DNA of 64,000 nt from assembly GCA_963921425.1 (NCBI GenBank), contig OY992836.1:4479825-4543824 (forward strand), in the 5' to 3' direction. The position numbers and the translations under genes were made by a program. The stretch comes from Dryas octopetala (taxonomy: Eukaryota > Streptophyta > Magnoliopsida > Rosales > Rosaceae). Shown piece after piece: positions 24,174 to 34,758 of the stretch. Within the stretch, counting starts at the first letter, position 1; each line of letters begins with the position of its first letter. The notes beneath the pieces are model-generated. The model did not search any database, had not been told where the DNA came from, and saw only the letters and a program-made list of their open reading frames with translations.

Positions 24174-26223
24174 TGGAAGAAGTTGAGCACTATTACACTA
24201 GGTATGCACAAAATGTTGGATTTGACATTCGAAGTCACTCAACTAAGAAGAGTAAGGATAATGAGATCACAATGAAGGAGTTTGTGTGCAATAAAGAGGG
24301 AGAAGACCCAAAAGAATTGAAAGGTACCCAAAAAAAGGCATTATGGAGTAGGAAGATAGAGTTGTAAAGCGAGATTAATAGTTGTGAAGTCGAAAGTAAA
24401 TGGATTTGTAGTCACCATCTTTGATGAGACTCACACCCATGCCTTGTTAAGCCCACGAAGACGCCACTTGATGATCTCTCGTCGTCGGTTTTCAAGTGCT
24501 CAAAAATCATTAAGTGAACAACTAAGCATGGTGAACATACCCCTTCATCAACAATTTGACATTTTTGGAGTTCAATCAGGAGGAATTGAAAACATTGGTT
24601 GTACAATGCAAGATATGTACAACTATCGCAGAGATAAATATGCTAGGTTGAAGGGGCACGATGGAAACATGTTACGGAACCATTTTCTGTTGGAACAAGA
24701 GAGAAATTCTGGATTCACTTACAAGATCAAAGCAGATGACAAACAGAAGAAAACTCATTGTTTTTGGTCAAATGCAAATTCTAGGAAAGCATATAGTTTT
24801 TATACTGATATGGTTATTTTCAACACTACCTACAACACTAATCGGTATAAGATGATATTCGCACCAATGATGGGGGTAAACAATCATTTTATCTGGGGTA
24901 TTCTTGAGTGACGAGACTACGAACTCATTCAATTGGTTATTCAAAGAATTCTTAAAATTTATGCTAGGTCATGCTCCTAAGATGATCATTATTGATCGAG
25001 ATCCAGCAATGACAAAAGCAATTGCAGAAACTCTTCCCAACACATATCACAGATATTGTAGTTGGCATATTCTAAATAAATTCTCCAAGAAACTTGACAC
25101 GGTCAAATATACAGATTATTGGGATGACTTCAAACGTTGTGTTTGGACATCAGAGACTAGAGATGAGTTTGACTTAAGGTGGAAAGATATTCTTGAAAAA
25201 AGTGGGTTAAAAGAAAATAAGTGGCTGCAATCACTATATGAAATTAGATTTAAATGGGTGCCGGCCTATGTAAACCATGTTTTCAGAGCTGACATGTCTA
25301 GTAGTGGACGAGCAAAAAGTGGGCACTCATTTTTCGAAGGATATGTGCCCAAGACCAATTCTTTGGTGGACTTCATGATTCAATTCAATAGGGGACTTTT
25401 ACTACAGCGTCAAAATGAGGTTATAGTGGATCATTCTGATATCACTAAGAAGCCTAGACTTAAGTGCCATATTAAGATGGAAAAGCAAATGGCTGACATT
25501 CACACACGCAAATATTTTTATAAGTTTCAAGATGAGTTGTGGGAGAGTTACAACTATAACATAGAGATTATTAGAGAGAGTGTCACTAATTGCATTTATA
25601 AAAGTTACATGGATGATCATAGTGGGAGAGTCCGGGAGATTATGTATGACAAATCTCTGGACTTTGCATCATGTAGCTATCAGATGTTCGATTGTGCAGG
25701 AATTCCATGCAACCATATTTTATCATTTCTACAGAAGGTACGTCAACTCCATACCTTGCCGGATCAATACATTTTGAGGAAATTGACTAGATCTGCTAAA
25801 GATGATGTTGTGGTGGACAACTCTGGTGTGGAGATAAATATTGACAAATCCTTACTTGAAAAACGTAGTACCTTATTCTTATTTCATCGATACTCATATG
25901 TGATTAATAAGGCCATCTTAAATGATGAGGCAAGACTAATATTTTGTGAGGCCATGGATTCTATTATTGACCGGACTGAGACCATCTTAAACATTGGTAG
26001 TGGTGGCTCTTGTGTTAGAGTTTCTAATAGACCGAGTGTTACTTGTGCTGCTAGTTATAATGAACCGGATCCAGTTAAGTTTAAAGGAAGTGGAAAAAGA
26101 CATAAGAAAGGAAAAGAGAAGTCGAAAGGAAAGCGACGTGAAAATGGTAGGCATTATAATGGTTGTGGGAAAACTGAAGTGTCTCATGACAAAAGAAATT
26201 ATCCACTGCTATTAAATAGGTAA
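24174..26223 (+). pseudogene. FAR1-type MULE transposase, inactivated
   Basis: Domain order follows FAR1/FHY3-related transposases. A FAR1 DNA-binding region (about 24174-24440) starts EVEHYYTRYA and ends near DETHTH. The MULE core (about 24700-25400) includes FNTTYNTNRY, IIIDRDPAM and YCSWHILNKF. A SWIM zinc finger (about 25670-25720) reads CSYQMFDCAGIPCNHIL. The tail is Lys-rich. It is broken by a frameshift near 24365 and another near 24905, where WGIL runs into a stop just before SDETT. The first catalytic Asp of FDTTY-type motifs is Asn here. The Glu expected in the AESGHSFF-type motif is Lys. Both changes are G-to-A transitions. Nonsense and missense decay point to an inactive copy. Confidence 0.88.
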
Positions 26224-27544
26224 GAAGTTGTACCTTTTTGGCACTAATTCTTCATTTGCTATTTTTCTGTTTTATTTTTTTGTTGGTGCATTATTTGTAT
26301 ATTTTAGGTGATTGGTTTGATCAATTTGAGTTTTTTTATATTTTCTGATAGGTCTTCCAATCCCCAAGAGTTTAATGACTCTTAAGTTGAGGCCTTGGAT
26401 GATGATAACTCTTCGTCAGAGGTAACATAGACTTTGTTAGTTGATTTGAGTTATTTTTTATTTTGTTGTAGGTCTTCAACTGACCAAGATCTTTGCTCAT
26501 CCCTTTGTTAGTAATGGTACTTTTTTTTTTTTTATCAGGATGATGGGCTGCTGCGTTTGGGACCATAAGTGGTTGCTGTGTTTTCCTTTTACTGCTATCC
26601 ATTCAAAGTGTCTCAAGTTTATTTTACTGTTTTAAGGTTCTGGGTTTCTTTTTTCATCCCATCTTTATGTGAAGGGTGTGATTGTAACTCTTTAATTAAG
26701 GAGGTTATAGGACATCATTCATACCTTCTGTAACTTTGACATGAATTTTGAGATTTGGCTGTGAATGAATGCATTTGGAATATTATTTCGATAGCTGTAA
26801 CCAATGAGGAAAGTCTTTGATTGTAATTATAAAATCTTGAAATCAGTGAGTAATAATAATGTAACATGGGTTTTGGTTGTCTATGTTTTCTAGGTTTGGT
26901 TAAGGATATTTCTTGTGAGTTATTGATTATTGCATGATAGTGATTGAATGTCTACATTGCTATGACTTCATTGTTGGGACACAATCACACAAAAGACCTT
27001 ATTTATGTGTGTGTATTGACTAGAATGTGGGTTTTAGTGGTACATAGAAGAGGAACAAGAACCAAAAAACATGGAACCATATAGTTAAGCGTTATAATGC
27101 TTGTGATTGCTTAACTAAAAATTGAAATGCTACATAAGTGCTTTATATTTGGAATAAATATGATTATAGCTTCAATAAAGTAAAAAGGAAAATTCATAAT
27201 ATATAACGATCTAGAGTGCTCACGTCTATGTTAATGTGGTGTGATGAATGTCTATCGTGTTTTGGATTGACAACCTTGGATTGCAGTTTTCTAAGGTAGG
27301 AATAAATTCTAATGAGGATGCTATATATATTATAAGTGGCTGCTGTGTAATGCAATAATCATTCTACCAAAAACATTGTCAAATTTTTAGAACACACATG
27401 GTCATCATTCATGCACAACCATTACAAAAGTAAGGATTTGAATATCATATTCTAAAGCAATAACACAACCAAGTTTGTTTTTATTACAAAATGAATAAAC
27501 ATTACAACAAAGTAAATTTGAACATAAAAAAAATCAAAAGTAGT

Positions 27545-27923
27545 ACAAGAGTTTTCATGAGAAAGCCAAATCTAGCTTGGTTCCTCATTTGAAGTTCTTT
27601 CTCAAGTGCTACATTTTTCCTTGAAATATGGGCTACCTATGCAGATAATCGAATCACAATTTTGTTCAAATTTCTCATTGTTCGAAACTTTTGCTTAATT
27701 ACATCAATCTTATTGTTAATTCATGAACCTCATCAATTAAATTCTCAATAGCCCATATAAATTTCCCACAATTCATGCATGTCCAAAATACACGGTTTGG
27801 ATTCCTATCTGTTTTAGACATTTTCAACTCCAAAACACTGCCACACACACATTGTTGTTGTCTTGGCCTATGTTGAACTTTGTTGTTACTGCTTCCACTA
27901 CGGTTAGACATTGTGAATTTCAT
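27545..27923 (-). pseudogene. GRF zinc-finger ORF inside the MULE
   Basis: The open frame 27923-27699 (74 residues; a second ATG lies at 27911) holds CVCGSVLEL, then NPNRVFWTC, MNCGKFIWAIE. These match the Cx2-4C...C..C pattern of GRF-type zinc fingers (At4g04775-like plant proteins). In the usual proteins a coiled coil and a C-terminal membrane helix follow. Here, after the stop, other frames contain a matching helix-rich stretch and FLMKTLVLLLIFFMF ending near 27545, so the 3' end looks frameshifted. It lies opposite to and downstream of the transposase. GRF-domain ORFs as transposon cargo are plausible, but their role is unknown. Confidence 0.65.
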
Positions 27924-28755
27924 TGTTTAGCAGCTACCATTATGCACTTATATCAATGCTTATCATTCAATGAGAAGACCAAAATGAGACAACTCTATGC
28001 AATGACATTTTATAATTGCTAAAATCTACACACACAAAAAAATTACAACCAATCGGTGGAACTAGAACTTAAAGAATGCAGCAACTCTTTCAATAACAAG
28101 CATAAATTGTACAAAACAAACCAAATTAGAATTACAAAGAAAAAAAAAACCCCCAAATCACTTGATTTTTTGAAATTCCCAAATCCCAAATCCCCAACCC
28201 CTTCCCAAATCAGTTTGAAACCATATCCTAAATATTTCAAGAAAACCCCATCATACAAATCAAAAAACCATATCCTTACTATTGCAATATTTAACTTAAA
28301 TTCATGTTTCGAAAACCCCTAAATCGTAAACCCTAAAACCCCCAAATGAATGAGATTTGGAAGCATACACAGATGGTGAAATGGAGGCGAATCTGAGTTG
28401 CTTCGGTCAAAGCGCAAATCGAAGAACAGCCCACCACGTTTCTCCGTCTCGAGCTCCTCTTAGCCATCGTGAACAAAACACGATCTTCCTTTGCCCATCG
28501 CGAGCCCGCCTCTGCGATCTTCTTCTTCAAGTTCTGCGTCTTTCTTCTTCTTCACGTAACACGATCTTCCCTTCCCCATCGCGTCTCTCTTCCTCTTCGC
28601 GTTTTCTTTGTAGCTAGGTTGTTCTATTACATGGGTTGGGGGATGGGTTAAGTGGGTTAAAGGGATTAAAGTGTGGTTATAAGATCCACCGTTGGATCTC
28701 ATTAAAAGAAATCCAACGGCCAGCAATGTAGTCCCGCAATTAGCCTTATATGTAG

Positions 28756-29407
28756 GATCCCTCAACTGAAGGCCGCCGTATATATATATATATATATATA
28801 TATACTTATAAATTGGATATGCTAATTGCTGCTAGGATTCATCTAGTATTTCATTTATCCTTGATTAAAAAGAAAGTGGGGGCCAGTGTAAACATTTAAT
28901 GTCAACTGCTAGCTTGTTACTGCCTATTTTGGATCACAGAACTCAGAAGAAGCCCAAGAAGGAAATTGATTCATTGACCAGGCTTTTCACTGGTTGATGC
29001 AACATGGAAAGCACAATGGTTATTTGTGTGTAGGTTTCCCGTGACTTCGATATTTGAAAAAAGAGAGAAACTTATCTGTCCCGGAGATGCCAAGTCAGCA
29101 AGCTGACATTGGTGTCACAAACCAATGCGTTTGTGACACCTGTAACCCTCATGCCCGGGGCAGGTAAAATATTTGTCACAACTAATAATAAATTATTTAA
29201 GATATTCAGTAGTAGTCAATCACCATTTGATTGAGTGGAAGATATTAAATGGATGATTGTTTTTCATTAATTAAAAAAAAAAAAAAAAAAGATATTCCGT
29301 AGTATCTTTCTAAAAGCATAGGCACAAGTAGTCTACTATTTACCCATAGAACTCTTCTTGTTTAAAATGTAGATAAGCAAACAGATACCATTTGTGAATT
29401 CTTCATA
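28756..29407. other. Intergenic DNA, no gene seen
   Basis: An (AT)n run at about 28780-28804 follows the MULE end. The rest shows no coding sequence. It contains a perfect hairpin at 29111-29140, listed separately, and a poly-A run near 29271-29290. Confidence 0.5.
29111..29140. other. Perfect 11-bp stem inverted repeat
   Basis: GGTGTCACAAA and TTTGTGACACC flank an 8-base loop. The stem has no mismatch. It lies in unannotated DNA between two transposons, and its function is not evident. Confidence 0.7.
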
Positions 29408-29762
29408 GTCGAAACTAAAGGTGTGCAAAAATACTGAAAAATTGAGTTTTGAACCGAACTAAACCGATTGGATTGGGTTTTTTTTTTTTTTTTTTTTTTT
29501 TCAGATAATAAACCAAACCAAACTAATGATAAGCGATTTGGTTTTGGTTTTCAATATTGAAATTTTCGGTTTTAACCAAACCAAACCACCACTTATAATA
29601 TATATTTATTTTTATATATAATTTTAATACCTATTATAGAGTAAACCAAATTTTCTATTATAGTTTATATATGTTTGTATATGTTTATTATAGTTTATAT
29701 ACTTTATAGTTTATTTAGTATATAGTTTATACTACTATATAGTTTATACCTATTATTATTTA

Positions 29763-31041
29763 GACTTATTTGCACATTTGCCTTCTGATTTTTAGGTTTT
29801 TTCTCACTTTGCCCCCTAACATTTATTTGTCTCATATAACCCCCTGAACTTTTATGTCGTTTCTCACATTATTCGATTCCGTCAACTTCGTCTACATCAC
29901 CGTTAGAAATGCTGATGTGGAAGGGTAATTTTGTCATTTCACCCGAAAAATATATTTAAAACAATATTTAAATTAACAAACTAATAAAACTTTAAATTAA
30001 AATAAAACTTTTAAAATTATATTAAATTAAATTAAAAAAACAAAAAAAAGACCAAACCCCTCCCTCCCCACCCACTGCGCATGCCGGCGGCCATCCCCCT
30101 CTTCCCACACTCTGCACATTCCGACCACCCCACCTTCTCCACCCACTGCATATGCCGACAACCTCCTCCATTCTCTCTCTCTCTCTCTCTCTCTATCTTT
30201 CCCTGCACATGCCAGCCCCGCCCTACCCAGCCTCAACTCCTCCCCGCCCAGCCAAGACCTGTACCACCCAGCCCCAGACCTGCCCCGCCCAGCTCAGCCT
30301 CGCCCAGCCTTGCCCCGCACAGCCTCACCCTACCCCGATCTACCCTATGCAGCCCAGCCCCATCCCAGCCCATCCCCACCCTCACTCAACCTCTCCCCCG
30401 CCCCGCCCACCCCGCCTTCCACAGCCTCACCCTGCCCTGATTTGTCGCACGCAGCCCAGCCTAGCCCAGCCCTCGCTCTGCCCCGATCCGCCTCACACAG
30501 CCGAGCCCCTCCCCGCCCAACTCCAGCTCGGCCCAGCTCCTCCCCGACCAGCCCCAGCTCGGCCCAGCCCCTCCCCCTCGCCCGTCTCCACCCAGCACCT
30601 CCCATTGTCCCACACCCACTCCCCTCCCCCAGCCTCACCTCAAACCCACAATCCAAATATTTATTTATTTTAATTAAAATTTCAGTTTTATGTTTTTAAT
30701 TAAAAACATAAAACTGAAATTTGCAAATAAGCCTAAAAACAATGTGGTAAGGTTGCCAACATGATGACCAAAAAAAAAAAAAAAAAAGGTTGCCAACATG
30801 GCATATTGGGTCCCACAAATGACCACATGGCAAAAATTGGTCCTCTGTGACTAAAAAGACGAAATTGCCCCGCCATGTAGATGCCACGTCAGCATTTGTA
30901 ATGGTGGTATAGATGGAGTTAACGGAATCGGGCAATGTAGGAAACAACATAAAAGTTCAGGGGGTTATATGAGACAAATAAATGTAAGGGGGCAAAATGA
31001 GAAAAAACTTTAAAATCAGGGGGTAAATGTACAAATAAGTC
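29763..31041. mobile_element. MULE-type element with GC-rich proline-coding filler
   Basis: The terminal inverted repeat is GACTTATTTGCACATTTGCC on the left and GACTTATTTGTACATTTACC on the right, and homology continues for about 170 bp. Flanks are TATTATTTA and TATAATTTA (9 bp, one mismatch). The interior at about 30060-30650 is strikingly GC-rich with CCCAGCCCCGCC-like text, unlike the AT-rich TIRs. It may be captured or expanded low-complexity DNA. Long Pro/Ala frames there are composition artefacts. Confidence 0.82.
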
Positions 31042-31762
31042 TATAATTTATATATGTTTGTATATGTTTATTATAGTTTATAGTAAAGTTTATAAGTTTA
31101 TAGTATATGTTTATATATGTTTGTATATGTTTATAGTATATGTTTATACAAAAATGCTCTAAAACTAACTAGTTAGTAAGATAATACAATACTAACCATC
31201 ATTTTGGGCTCACTACACAATATAATTTCATAATCCAAACTGTTCATATTTTAGGTCTCCATTTAAAGATTAACTTTGCAAAAAATTAACTAAATCAGAA
31301 ATCATTTAGTCATTCGATTATCATTACAATCATTTCATCTTTTATTGAAAAACTTGTGTTCGTCCATTTACATGAGCACAATTAGCTTACCAATAGTTGG
31401 CTAAACGATTTCCGATTTTGTTACTTTTTTTTAAGGATGATTTTTGAATGAAAGCCTAAAAAATAAACGGTCCATATCATAAAATTATAGTGTAGTGGGC
31501 TCAAAATGATAGTTAGCGTCATATTATCTTACTAATTGGTTAGCTCTAGAGCACTCATCTATGTTTATATATGTTTGTATATGTTTATAGTATAATTTAT
31601 ACTTTATAAGATTAGTTTATAATTTATAGTTTGTATATACTATACAACTAGAGTATATCTATATATACTAAAACAATTATAGTTAAAGATATATGGTTTA
31701 GGTAAAAAGTATAATAGTATAGGTAATTGGTATAGAGTATACTAGTATATGATATATGAATA

Positions 31763-32992
31763 GGTTTTTTATCACTTTACCCACTTAAATTTTGATCTAT
31801 GTTTCACTTCACCACTTAATAAAAAAATTGACTCAATGTGACACCTGAATTTAAAAAGTTTTGCAATGTACAACTTCCGTCTGATTCTGTCAAAATTTCT
31901 GTTAAAAAATGGTCACATGTGTCGCATGTGACCTATTTTTAAAGGACATTTTGGTCTTTTATGTCCAATTGTATTTAAAATATATGTGGACAAATGAGAT
32001 AATGACATGTGTCATTTTCTAAACTTTTTAATCCAACAATCATTACACACTTTTTTTTACCGCACATTCAAACACAATTTCTTTACTTTTTTTTATAATT
32101 TTATTTTATAAAAAAAAAAAAAATCTAAAACCCAACACCTCCCTCTTCTTCCCAGATCTGCCATGGCAGCCCCACAACTCCTTTTTCTTTCTCTCTTCTC
32201 CCTTTTCTGCTAGAAAAATACAGCAGCAATCCACCGGCGCCCCTCCCTCCACCACTGCTGACGGTCCCTCACTCCGACCACCTTGTTCCCCCTCCCTTCT
32301 TCCTGACCAGCCCCCTCCCTTTTCTCCCTCTCTTTCTCTTTCTCTCTTTCTTTCTCTTTTGAAAATCCACCTCCTCTTTTCTCTTTTCTGCACAAGTAAA
32401 CAGTAGCAACCCCAACACAAACTAGTTTTATGTGGAGATCTGGGGGTGATGAAGAAATGGGAGAGAGGGTCTGAGAGGGATTTGAAAATGAAGGGGTTAA
32501 AATTAAAGCCTTATGAATGAAAGGAGATTTTTTTGGAGATTAAGTTGTTGGGTTTGATGGTGGAGTGGAGGTGGGGTTGAGGAGGAAGTTTGTGTGAGTT
32601 GCAAGATCTCTGGAAATGATGGAGGTTTCGTGACTGGGTGGGTGCGTTGGGTGAGGGTGGTGTGGTTTTTTTTTTTGTCTTCCAAAAATAATAATGGATG
32701 TATATTAAATACATACAATAATGAGAATATCTAAAAAAATTAATTCTTAAGTAACATTCTTATTGGTCCAAGTAAAGTGGGGTTGCTGTGATTTTTTTTG
32801 TTTGACAATAAAAAATTAATATGAAAGACTAAAATACCCTTATCTTTAACAGAAAAATTGACAGAATGTAACTGAGATCTGACATTGCAATTTTTTTCAA
32901 ATTCAAGTGCCACATTGAGTCAAAAAAAAAAAATTTTAAGTGGTGAAGTAAAAATCGGATCAAATTTCAGGTGAGTAAAGTGTTAAAAAGCT
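31763..32992. mobile_element. MULE-type element with perfect 9-bp TSD and CT-rich core
   Basis: ATATGAATA flanks the element at 31754-31762 and 32993-33001. The terminal inverted repeats are GGTTTTTTATCACTTTACCC and AGCTTTTTAACACTTTACTC. The inner core (about 32120-32660) is polypyrimidine/polypurine-rich and looks like captured 5' UTR or exon DNA, for example CTTCCCAGATCTGCCATGG. No intact gene is present. It shares its TIR type with the element at 44584-44988. Confidence 0.87.
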
Positions 32993-33595
32993 ATATGAAT
33001 ATATGCGATAAGGAATATGGTATAGGGTATGGCGTTTAGAATATATCAGTTATTATCTGATTTTCAGATAACCAAACTAACCGAACCAATATTCTCGGTT
33101 AACCAAACAAGTCAGTTTAGGTTAGACTTGGTTTGATTTTGGTTCTCAAATTAGTCATTTCGAAAATATTAGTTTAGTTACAGTTACGCCTTTGTGGTTC
33201 GGTTTTCCGAACCATGCACACCCCTAGTCGAAACTATGCACACCCCTAGTCGAAACTAAAGAAATTGAGTTGTACAAGAATGATACTCGGTCTGACCACA
33301 AAAAAGAATGATGCTCATAACAAATTCCATTCCAATTCCCATATAGGTTTACAATCTCCTAAACACATTGTTTTGCTTGATCTGTATATTAATCTCTGAT
33401 TGGGAAAAAAAAAAAAATTTAAGGGGCTGCAGTTACCAAACCTCAATCCTCTGAGGAATACCCATTGCCACAAGTTCCTTAATCTAATTTATACAGGAGT
33501 ATGGGTAGAAAATTTTAGCCCGAGAACTATTGATGATGTGCAGCTTTCAAGAAACAACTCACAAATGCACTGAATCCCGTGTTTGTGATAATTAA

Positions 33596-34677
33596 TCAGT
33601 CCCCGTGGATGGTGTAACGCTCCCATTTCTTCGTTGGATCATATATCTGTCATTATCAAAGGACATGGGTGAATAAAAAACTTTGAGAAATCATACACAA
33701 TTGCACTTCATAATCGGCAAAATGCCGCTACAGTCTCATCATTCTGTCACACCAAAAGATATTTATGCTGTCAACTAAAATATCCAGAGAAATGGCAGAA
33801 ATTTTGGACAAATCTTTATGAGAAGTGTACTTAAACAATTATCTATTATTTTGCTTAAAAAAATCTTGGTAAAACTTTGGTGCATGATAGGCTTTATATG
33901 ATTTAGGGTGAATCAATACACTGCATGCTGGCAACATTGTTACTCAAAAATTGTTTAGTACTTATTAAAAATTTGATTGAATATACTTCAAATTATAAAT
34001 GACGTAACACAAATGTCTATATTGTAGTATCACATAGAGTTCCTAGCAGGTTCAAAAAATCAATGCACATAACATCACTCATTCACTAATTAGTATATAA
34101 ATGATCTAATACAATAAATACCTCACCAATCAACAAGTATAAGCACTTAATTATTCATTATAATTTATAAATGTATGATACAAATTGCTTAATTAAACAG
34201 TATTAATAAATCAAGTAATCAACAAATCATAAATTAACAATTATACTTCTACTTTAGGAGATTAAGCAATTAACAGTCATCATTAATAACATGATGCATA
34301 TAAAACAAAAGCAGAAAAGAGACATCAAATATCAGCTGCAAGTCTATTTTTCTGGGTAGTTATTAAGTATAATAAACATCTCTTGTATACTCAAAGATGG
34401 CAGGCATCCCATTGAAAGTGAGGGAGGTTGGGGATTCAAACCCCCACCCACTCAATCAAACTATATTTTAGCGTACCGGCTGGTGCTCACAATATATCAT
34501 CCCACAGAAATAGAAAAAAAAAAAATTAAAACAAATTATACAGAGAATTTGAGTACTCAAAAGCACTCTAGTGCATATTTCAAGGAACGCTATGTAGAAT
34601 CAAGCATTATACCACAGTATCAAGCCTAACTGCAGTGACAGGTGAAAGGGCCATTTCGTGGGTGTTTAGACATATAC

Positions 34678-34758
<81 letters not shown>

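Larger units (their letters stand above)
15112..28755. mobile_element. FAR1-type MULE expanded by nested insertions
   Basis: Left end 15112-15260 and right end 28640-28755 are inverted repeats. Both carry ATATAAGGCTAATTG, GGGACT, GATCTC or GATTTC, TTTTAATGAGATCCAAC and GTGGATCTTATAAC. Between them are a FAR1/MULE transposase pseudogene (24174-26223, plus strand) and a GRF zinc-finger ORF (27699-27923, minus strand). A solo LTR carrying a hAT fills 15867-23955. Removing that leaves about 5.5 kb, a plausible size for an autonomous MULE. No flanking 9-10 bp TSD was found, so the exact ends are uncertain. Confidence 0.75.
29416..33226. mobile_element. hAT-like element with 8-bp TSD, hosting two MULEs
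   Basis: The ends are TAAAGGTGTGCA and the inverted TAGGGGTGTGCATGG, a common plant hAT terminus. GTCGAAAC flanks both sides (29408-29415 and 33227-33234). AT-rich inner ends contain AACCAAACCAAAC-type blocks in inverted orientation. A 22-base echo of the right end plus TSD follows at 33235-33256. No transposase is present. Two other elements have inserted (29763-31041 and 31763-32992). Between them are loose TATATGTTTGTATATG-like repeats. Confidence 0.82.

Noticed and set aside
28056-28322. 88-residue ORF
   Set aside because: No domain; AT- and Lys/Pro-rich text near the MULE right arm.
15103-28764. TSD around the FAR1-type MULE
   Set aside because: Candidate flanks (TGCATATAA and TTATATGTA) are inverted, not direct, repeats and belong to the TIR. 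No TSD is claimed.
30027-30699. Long proline/alanine-rich ORFs on both strands
   Set aside because: Composition artefact of a GC-rich, stop-poor low-complexity stretch inside a MULE.
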